From the NCBI GenBank assembly GCA_018667995.1, contig JABIQT010001076.1:1-11428 (forward strand): DNA of 11,428 bases. Reading direction: 5' to 3'. Shown in pieces: positions 6,520 to 11,428 of the stretch. The position numbers were made by a program, and so were the translations under genes. The notes below the pieces were generated by a model. That model was not told the DNA's origin and ran no database searches. It saw nothing but the letters and a program-made list of their open reading frames with translations. The number at the start of each line of letters is the position of its first letter. Within the stretch, counting starts at the first letter, position 1. The stretch comes from Candidatus Latescibacterota bacterium (GTDB taxonomy: Bacteria; JAAXHH01; JABIQT01).

Positions 6520-9306
6520 TTACGAACAGCCGCTTGTATTCCCACATTCTCTGCAAAGATAACAAGAGCCGTTACGCGTCATCAGACTGCCACAGTCAGG
6601 ACATGAAGGTGCATCAGCTTGAGCCACGTAGACGGCCTGTTCATGAGCCTCGAGATGGTTGGCTCTTGGCGTGGCGTCAGACTGGATTACGGCATCTGTA
6701 TCATCGGAAGCTGCTACAGCCTGCGCTTCTTCCGGCAGAAATTTCACACCTAGCCACCTGAATATGTAATCCATGATTGACTTGGCGATAGGCACATCTT
6801 TGTTACCCGTAAATCCTGCGGGTTCAAAGCGCATGTGGCTGAACTTGCGCACAAGGCTCTCAAGCGGCACGCCATACTGGAGTGCGACCGAGATGGCCGT
6901 GGCGAACGCGTCCATCAGGCCAGACACCGTGCTTCCTTCCTTCGACATGCGCAAGAAGATCTCGCCCGGCTGACCATCCTCAAAGAGACCTACTGTCAAA
7001 TATCCCTCGTGGCCTGCAATACTGAATTTGTGAGTAATCGCTTGCCGCTCATCGGGTAGTCGGCGACGACTGGGCCGAATCTCGGGATCATCCGATTCTG
7101 TTGACTCGGACGCTTTGGTGCTGAGAGGCTGTGTGCGCTTCGACCCATCCCTATATACTGCAAGTGCTTTCAGTCCTAATTTACCACCCTCAAGGTAGGC
7201 CCGGGTAATATCATCAACAGTGGCATCATTAGGCAGATTAACGGTCTTCGAAATCGCGCCTGAAATGAACGGTTGGGCGGCACCCATCATCTGAATATGC
7301 CCCATATAACTAATGGTGCGAGACCCTTTTTCGGCTCTGAATGCACAGTCGAATACTGCGAGATGCGCCTCATTCAGATCAGGAGCACCCTCTATGGTAC
7401 CATGCTCATCAATGAAGGCGGTAATGGCTTCGATCTTCTTATCCTGATATCCCAGACGCTTCAATGCGGAGTGAACGGTCCGATTGACGATCTTCATAAT
7501 GCCACCACCCACGAGGCGTTTGTACTTAACCAGGGCGATGTCAGGTTCGATACCCGTAGTGTCGCAATCCATCATAAAGGCTATGGTACCCGTCGGTGCT
7601 AAAACCGTAGCCTGAGAATTCCGGTAACCGTTCTTGGCCCCCAAGTCCACGGCATCATCCCAGGCGTCCCGCGCTTCGGACCAAAGAGTTGGATCAATGA
7701 GATCCTGATCTATGGAGTCCACTGCCTCACGGTGTTTACCAATCACCCGTAACATAGGCTCACTGTTTATTTCATAGCCGGCAAACGGACCCATCTCACT
7801 CGCAATCCGGGATGATTGACGGTACGCCCTTCCGGTCATCAACGCAGTGATTGCACCCGCATAGGCACGTCCGCCGTCACTATCGTATGGCAATCCAAGG
7901 GCCATCAGCATGGCTCCCAGATTTGCATATCCGAGACCGAGTTGGCGGTAGGCCCGGGCGTTGTCTCCGATCTTTTCGGTAGGATAGCTGGCCTTATCCA
8001 CGATGATATCCTGTGCCAGTATCATGATGTCCACCGTGTGTTTGAACGCCTCGGTGTCGAAAGTACCATCGTCCTTCAGATATTTGAGCAAATTGATGGA
8101 AGACAGATTACATGCACTGTTATCGAGATGCATGTACTCAGAGCATGGGTTGCTTGCATTGATCCGGTCCGTATTCGAGCAGGTATGCCAATCGTTAATC
8201 GTAGTATCATATTGCATTCCCGGATCACCGCAATGCCATGCGGCATCTGCAATTTTCTGCATGAGGTCCCGGGCTTTATGTGTCTCCACTGGTTGATCAT
8301 CGGTCACGGCCCGCAACTGCCAATCCCCATCATCCTTCACGGCTTTCAAAAAGTCTTCCGATACCCGCACGGAGTTGTTCGCATTCTGAAACTGAATCGA
8401 ACTCCAGGCATCTCCATTGAGCGTCATGTCCCAACCGGCATCTCCGAGGGCATACGCTTTCTTTTCCTCATTAGCTTTGCATTCGATAAACTCCAGCACA
8501 TCAGGATGATGAATGTTGAGCACCACCATCTTGGCAGCCCGACGGGTCTTGCCACCGGACTTGATCGAGCCAGCTACAGAATCAGCCGCGCGCATGAAAG
8601 AAACAGGCCCGGAAGCCTGTCCACCGGTCGAGAGCATTTCCTTGGAGGATCGGATCTTCGACAAATTGACACCGGCCCCTGAGCCCCCCTTGAATATCAT
8701 GCCCTCTGTTTTGCACCAATCAAGAATGGACTCCATGGAATCTTCAGCGGCCAGAATAAAGCACGCAGAGCACTGTGGCTTGTCTTCAACGCCCATGTTG
8801 AACCAGACGGGGCTGTTAAATGTAGCCTTCTGATGCAGGATAATATGGGTCAACTCATCACGGAAAGTATCTGCATCGGACTCCGTGGCGAAATAGCCCT
8901 GCTCCTTGCCCCATGACTCAAGCGTGTTCGTTATGCGCCCGATCATCTGACGAATGCTTTGCTCCCGCTGTGGCTTACCCAAGGGGCCTCTGAAGTATTT
9001 AGAGACCACAACGTTTGTGGCTAACTGTGACCAGTCTGCGGGAATTTCGACATCCTTCTGTTCGAATACGACCTCTCCGTTCTCGCCTGAAATGGACGCG
9101 GCCCTCTTTTCCCACGCTACCAGTTCATATGGATTCTGATCGGATTTGGTAAATCGACGACCGACCGCGAGGCCCTTGCCCCTGGCGGCGCCATCCGGCG
9201 AACCGTCATTATTCTCTTGGCCGACGGTATCAGCGGCAGCGCCGTTAGCTGTTTTCATTTTAATCTCATCTTGTACTAAATCAGAAGTGGTCTCGTTAGT
9301 CGCCAC
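6520..9306 (-). CDS. nrdJ: Class II (adenosylcobalamin-dependent) ribonucleoside-diphosphate reductase
   Basis: This 928-residue protein is a vitamin B12-dependent ribonucleotide reductase, which turns ribonucleotides into deoxyribonucleotides using adenosylcobalamin to create a thiyl radical. It therefore works with or without oxygen. NPCSEY (386-391) holds the radical Cys388 with Asn386 and Glu390. The redox pair is most likely Cys182 (SACFI) and Cys399 (SACNLSSINL). FNSPVWFN (163-170), GGSGAGVNLS (207-216) and LAPTGTIAFMMD (569-580) are further family motifs. The tail has a cysteine cluster (Cys902, 905, 915, 918, 921, 927), the region expected to relay reducing power from thioredoxin. There is no N-terminal ATP cone and no intein. 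The start is a GTG at 9306 with GGGAGG 5 nt upstream. nrdR lies 68 bp upstream on the same strand, suggesting one operon. No other reductase class is in the window. Confidence 0.97.
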   Translation of the reverse strand: MATNETTSDLVQDEIKMKTANGAAADTVGQENNDGSPDGAARGKGLAVGRRFTKSDQNPYELVAWEKRAASISGENGEVVFEQKDVEIPADWSQLATNVVVSKYFRGPLGKPQREQSIRQMIGRITNTLESWGKEQGYFATESDADTFRDELTHIILHQKATFNSPVWFNMGVEDKPQCSACFILAAEDSMESILDWCKTEGMIFKGGSGAGVNLSKIRSSKEMLSTGGQASGPVSFMRAADSVAGSIKSGGKTRRAAKMVVLNIHHPDVLEFIECKANEEKKAYALGDAGWDMTLNGDAWSSIQFQNANNSVRVSEDFLKAVKDDGDWQLRAVTDDQPVETHKARDLMQKIADAAWHCGDPGMQYDTTINDWHTCSNTDRINASNPCSEYMHLDNSACNLSSINLLKYLKDDGTFDTEAFKHTVDIMILAQDIIVDKASYPTEKIGDNARAYRQLGLGYANLGAMLMALGLPYDSDGGRAYAGAITALMTGRAYRQSSRIASEMGPFAGYEINSEPMLRVIGKHREAVDSIDQDLIDPTLWSEARDAWDDAVDLGAKNGYRNSQATVLAPTGTIAFMMDCDTTGIEPDIALVKYKRLVGGGIMKIVNRTVHSALKRLGYQDKKIEAITAFIDEHGTIEGAPDLNEAHLAVFDCAFRAEKGSRTISYMGHIQMMGAAQPFISGAISKTVNLPNDATVDDITRAYLEGGKLGLKALAVYRDGSKRTQPLSTKASESTESDDPEIRPSRRRLPDERQAITHKFSIAGHEGYLTVGLFEDGQPGEIFLRMSKEGSTVSGLMDAFATAISVALQYGVPLESLVRKFSHMRFEPAGFTGNKDVPIAKSIMDYIFRWLGVKFLPEEAQAVAASDDTDAVIQSDATPRANHLEAHEQAVYVAQADAPSCPDCGSLMTRNGSCYLCRECGNTSGCS

Positions 9307-9374
9307 AATGGCCTCCCGGACGGTGAAAATGGTCTATTTAATTGAAAAAGTTTTGGGGGTTTTTAGATCCGTCG

Positions 9375-9833
9375 TCAGTTGTTTCGCTGCTCCATTTGCT
9401 GCAATTCTTCGATAAACTCATTGCGATCTTTGAACTCCCGATAAACGGAAGCGAATCGGACATAGGCCACATCATCCAGTTTTCGTAGTTCCTGCATGAC
9501 GAACTCACCTATGCGTTTCGCCGGGACTTCTCTTTCATTGAGACTCGTGAGATAGAAGGCCACGCGATCTACAATTTCGTGTATCTGGTCCACGGAAACA
9601 GAGCGTTTGGTAAACGCCAGCTGCAGACCATGAAAGACCTTGCCACGATCGAAAGATTCGCGACGTCCGTCTGACTTCACAATCATCATTTCTTCTTCTT
9701 CTATGGTCTCGTATGTCGTGAATCGCTTCTGACAGGCGAGACACTCTCGTCGACGACGAATAGCCCTGCCCTGCTGGGCAGTCCGAGAGTCAACAACATG
9801 GCTATCGAGTGCGCCACACGCCGGGCATCTCAT
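9375..9833 (-). CDS. nrdR: Transcriptional repressor NrdR
   Basis: NrdR represses ribonucleotide reductase genes when dATP is high. The 152-residue product is standard in length and layout. It starts with a zinc ribbon using Cys3, Cys6, Cys31 and Cys34, with a DSRTAQQGRAIRRRRE stretch (15-30) that contains the basic DNA-binding residues. An ATP cone follows from about residue 49 to 139, containing VKSDGRRESFDRGK (52-65). The ATG at 9833 has GAGAGAGG about 6 nt upstream. nrdR is the first gene of a likely nrdR-nrdJ operon, so it should regulate itself together with the reductase. This fits the two NrdR-box-like dyads at the promoter 370 nt upstream. Confidence 0.97.
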   Translation of the reverse strand: MRCPACGALDSHVVDSRTAQQGRAIRRRRECLACQKRFTTYETIEEEEMMIVKSDGRRESFDRGKVFHGLQLAFTKRSVSVDQIHEIVDRVAFYLTSLNEREVPAKRIGEFVMQELRKLDDVAYVRFASVYREFKDRNEFIEELQQMEQRNN

Positions 9834-10203
9834 GATAGGCCTCTCTCAGAATATACTACATATATGTTTAGTGGCAAGATTATTAACTGATATGTTAAGA
9901 TCGTATACGGGCGGTCACGCAAAACAGGACGGATATCTATCTACCAAACTCGGTGCCAAAAGGCACTACAAGTCCAGGCTTCGATTAGTAATCTTCGGTA
10001 CGTTCAAATGTCCTGAAAGGCGGGGTCGAAATAAAGACCTGATGAGCAGTATGACAAGAGCAACATAAGAGGGTTTAGCACCGTTCGGTCAAGTTACGAA
10101 TTTCTCGCTGGCAAAGGCTTGAAAAGCCTATTTAGCAGGCGAATCAGACGATTGTTGACAACGTGCATTTTTGGAGAAAAAACCTACTTATTGTGTCAGA
10201 CGT
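9834..10203 (-). other. Long untranslated leader of nrdR-nrdJ
   Basis: If the promoter at 10210-10238 is used, about 370 nt lie between the transcript start and nrdR. I see no convincing gene on either strand. There is potential RNA structure: CAGGAC (9925-9930) pairs with GTCCTG (10010-10015), enclosing GTGCC-AAAA-GGCAC (9953-9966), and GGCTT/AAGCC forms a short hairpin around 10126-10138. A 24-codon minus frame (10094-10168, ATG start, basic product, no Shine-Dalgarno) could be a leader peptide, but support is weak. I found no cobalamin-riboswitch B12 box, although B12 control would make sense for nrdJ. Confidence 0.45.
10181..10196 (-). promoter_or_regulatory. NrdR-box-like site 1 (promoter-distal, downstream of the start)
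   Basis: On the minus strand the site reads ACACAATAAGTAGGTT, twelve of sixteen matches to the NrdR consensus acaCwAtATaTwGtgt as I recall it, with a perfect first half. It lies just downstream of the predicted transcript start, 16 bp from the second box. Confidence 0.6.
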
Positions 10204-10209
10204 TCGGCC

Positions 10210-10238
10210 ATAATACAAGATATAGTATATAGCGTCAA
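10210..10238 (-). promoter_or_regulatory. Sigma70-type promoter of the nrdR-nrdJ operon
   Basis: On the minus strand TTGACG (10238-10233) is followed after exactly 17 bp by TATTAT (10215-10210); each box matches five of six consensus bases. A run of seven A residues just upstream of the -35 (T at 10242-10248 on the plus strand) may act as an UP element. Transcription should begin at the A at about 10203. The spacer and -10 box are overlapped by an NrdR-like box. Confidence 0.75.
10213..10228 (-). promoter_or_regulatory. NrdR-box-like site 2 (overlaps spacer and -10)
   Basis: The minus strand reads ATACTATATCTTGTAT, thirteen of sixteen matches to the recalled NrdR consensus. Its centre is 32 bp from the centre of the first box, which equals the three-helical-turn spacing known for paired NrdR boxes. 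Repressor binding here would block RNA polymerase directly. Confidence 0.7.
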
Positions 10239-10329
10239 TACTTTTTTTGTTCTGGACTGCATATTTCAAAATCATCACGTGCAAGCCCTTACGCGTCATT
10301 GACTTCCGGTTTTTGGTACTATCACAGCT

Positions 10330-10373
10330 GCATTGACAAACGCATTGACAGCAAATCCTGGCCGATCTATTAT
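10330..10373 (+). promoter_or_regulatory. Sigma70-type promoter of rarA
   Basis: TTGACA (10345-10350) is a perfect -35 box, followed after 17 bp by TATTAT (10368-10373). Transcription would start near 10380 with a 67-nt leader. GCATTGACA occurs twice, at 10330-10338 and 10342-10350, giving a second -35-like element 12 bp upstream without a matching -10 box. Confidence 0.75.
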
Positions 10374-10446
10374 CCTGAAGTTTCTACGAAGTCGAACGCT
10401 CCAGCAGACATGCTTGCAGCACAGATAAAAACTGACGGGAGATGCG

Positions 10447-11428
10447 GTGCCAGACCTATTTGACCAGCAGGCCGACGAGCAACTCCTCAGGGATGCACCA
10501 CTGGCCGCCCGGATGCGGCCACGCAACCTGGAGGAATTCCTGGGGCAGGATGATATTGTAGGCGAGGGTCGGGCGCTTCGTACGGCTATCGAACAGGACA
10601 CCCCATTTTCGATTATCCTATGGGGACCACCCGGAAGCGGCAAGACAACGCTTGCCACAGTAATCGCAAACGCAACCCATTCACATTACATAGCGCTAAG
10701 CGCCGTATCAGCCGGCGTCAAAGACTTGCACCAAGCCGCGAGAGATGCCCGAGATCGACGCGGCATGCACAGCCAGCGTACAATCCTATTCATTGATGAA
10801 ATTCATCGGTTCAATAAGTCACAACAGGATGCGGCGCTGCCGCATGTAGAGGACGGCATACTGACACTGATCGGTGCCACCACCGAGAATCCCTCATTCG
10901 AGGTAAATGCTGCGCTGCTGTCTCGCTGCCGCGTCTTCCGACTGCGATCTCTCGAAGACGACGAACTGCGGGAGCTCGTGAAGCGTGCGATCGAAGACGA
11001 CGTAAGGGGACTGGGCCGGCATCGTGTTGAGATAGACGAGGACGCACTGGACTATCTGGTCTCTGTCTCAGGAGGTGACGCTCGTGTTGCACTGAATACC
11101 GTTGAGGTAGCGACATTGACTACCCCTCCAACCGACACCGGTCTAACGAATCTTTCGTTGACTGCAATCCAGAACACAATACAGCAGAAGGTTCCGCAGT
11201 ACGACAAGTCGGGCGACTGGCATTACGACGCCATTTCCGCTCTGCACAAAACGCTGAGAGATTCAGATCCCGACGCGGCCTTGTATTGGTTGGGCCGCAT
11301 GCTGATCGCTGGCGACGACCCGCTATACATCGTGAGGCGCCTGATCCGCTTTTCGGTGGAGGATATCGGCATGGCAGATCCCCACGCGTTGACCCTGGCG
11401 ATGGCGGCTCAGCAAGCCGTTCACTTCA
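10447..11428 (+). CDS. rarA: Replication-associated recombination protein A (AAA+ ATPase), C-terminus beyond window
   Basis: RarA (MgsA) is an AAA+ ATPase of the clamp-loader clade that acts at stalled replication forks and single-stranded DNA gaps. The 327 visible codons start VPDLFDQQ and contain MRPRNLEEFLGQDD, Walker A GPPGSGKT (60-67) and Walker B ILFIDEIHRFNKSQQD (113-128). Sensor 1 LIGATTENPSFE is followed by LLSRCRVFRLRSL, and then by the family-specific C-terminal segments KSGDWHYDAISALHK and GRMLIAGDDPLYIVRRLI. The normal length is about 430-450 residues, so roughly the last quarter is missing at the window edge. The start is a GTG at 10447 with GGGAG 5 nt upstream; the ATG at 10442 is in another frame. 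It diverges from the nrdR-nrdJ operon, with both promoters in the shared 613-bp region. Confidence 0.96.
   Translation, partial: MPDLFDQQADEQLLRDAPLAARMRPRNLEEFLGQDDIVGEGRALRTAIEQDTPFSIILWGPPGSGKTTLATVIANATHSHYIALSAVSAGVKDLHQAARDARDRRGMHSQRTILFIDEIHRFNKSQQDAALPHVEDGILTLIGATTENPSFEVNAALLSRCRVFRLRSLEDDELRELVKRAIEDDVRGLGRHRVEIDEDALDYLVSVSGGDARVALNTVEVATLTTPPTDTGLTNLSLTAIQNTIQQKVPQYDKSGDWHYDAISALHKTLRDSDPDAALYWLGRMLIAGDDPLYIVRRLIRFSVEDIGMADPHALTLAMAAQQAVHF

Noticed and set aside
7816-8682. 288-codon plus-strand open frame inside nrdJ
   Set aside because: It is antisense to a gene with clear catalytic motifs, its composition is unlike a real protein, and it has no recognisable domain; it is a shadow frame.
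9853-9868. AT-rich dyad ATACTACATATATGTT near the nrdR start as a third NrdR box
   Set aside because: Only about 11 of 16 positions match the consensus and the conserved G of the second half is missing. AT-rich sequence matches this motif easily by chance.
10021-10060. GTCGAAA followed by CTGATGAG, resembling hammerhead ribozyme core segments
   Set aside because: The order and stems do not fit: there is no stem II followed by GAAA after CTGATGA, and no stem III partner was found.
9832-10068. 78-codon plus-strand frame in the nrdR leader
   Set aside because: There is no Shine-Dalgarno, the product is basic and low-information with no motif, and the start overlaps the nrdR start on the other strand.
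9834-10203. Cobalamin riboswitch, tmRNA, RNase P RNA or tRNA in the nrdR upstream region
   Set aside because: I found no B12 box, no GAGGAAAGTCC-type RNase P core, no tmRNA end and no tRNA T-arm with a pairing stem on either strand.
1-11428. CRISPR array, integrase, toxin-antitoxin or phage genes
   Set aside because: I saw no regularly spaced direct repeats, recombinase motifs or paired small toxin-type genes anywhere in the window.

Overview
The window is bacterial chromosome. It has Shine-Dalgarno sites, sigma70-type promoters, moderate GC, densely packed core genes and several enzymes of uncertain substrate. The mix (class II ribonucleotide reductase with NrdR, RarA, type I pantothenate kinase, a Tm-1-like/UPF0261 protein, an enolase-superfamily NSAR/OSBS-type enzyme, a dimethylformamidase-like protein and a GxxExxY gene) resembles uncultivated environmental phyla such as Latescibacterota or Poribacteria. 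That placement is only an impression; nothing here fixes the taxonomy.

Left part (1-3116): the first 67 codons of an NhaC-type Na+/H+ antiporter run off the left edge on the minus strand. A divergent plus-strand gene (412-2007) encodes a stand-alone homologue of the large subunit of N,N-dimethylformamidase. It converges on coaA (2160-3116, minus).

Middle (3204-6459): the minus strand carries a Tm-1-like/UPF0261 gene, then an enolase-superfamily gene, then coaA. Between the first two sits a 549-bp unit (4351-4899) bounded by near-perfect 20-bp inverted repeats. Each end is built from 8-bp tandem units related to CTTTGTGG. The unit holds only a plus-strand GxxExxY (predicted PD-(D/E)XK nuclease) gene and looks like an insertion that split a minus-strand operon. 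Without it, the two flanking genes would be about 45 bp apart. A small zinc-ribbon protein (6259-6459) diverges from the Tm-1-like gene and appears to have a leaderless mRNA.

Right part (6460-11428): a minus-strand nrdR-nrdJ operon ends in a strong hairpin terminator (6459-6493). About 370 nt upstream of nrdR is a good minus-strand promoter (TTGACG-N17-TATTAT). It is overlapped by two NrdR-box-like dyads whose centres are 32 bp apart, which suggests NrdR autoregulation together with control of the reductase. The long leader between promoter and nrdR has no recognisable gene but has potential RNA structure. A divergent rarA (10447 to beyond the right edge) has its own near-consensus promoter and a GTG start.
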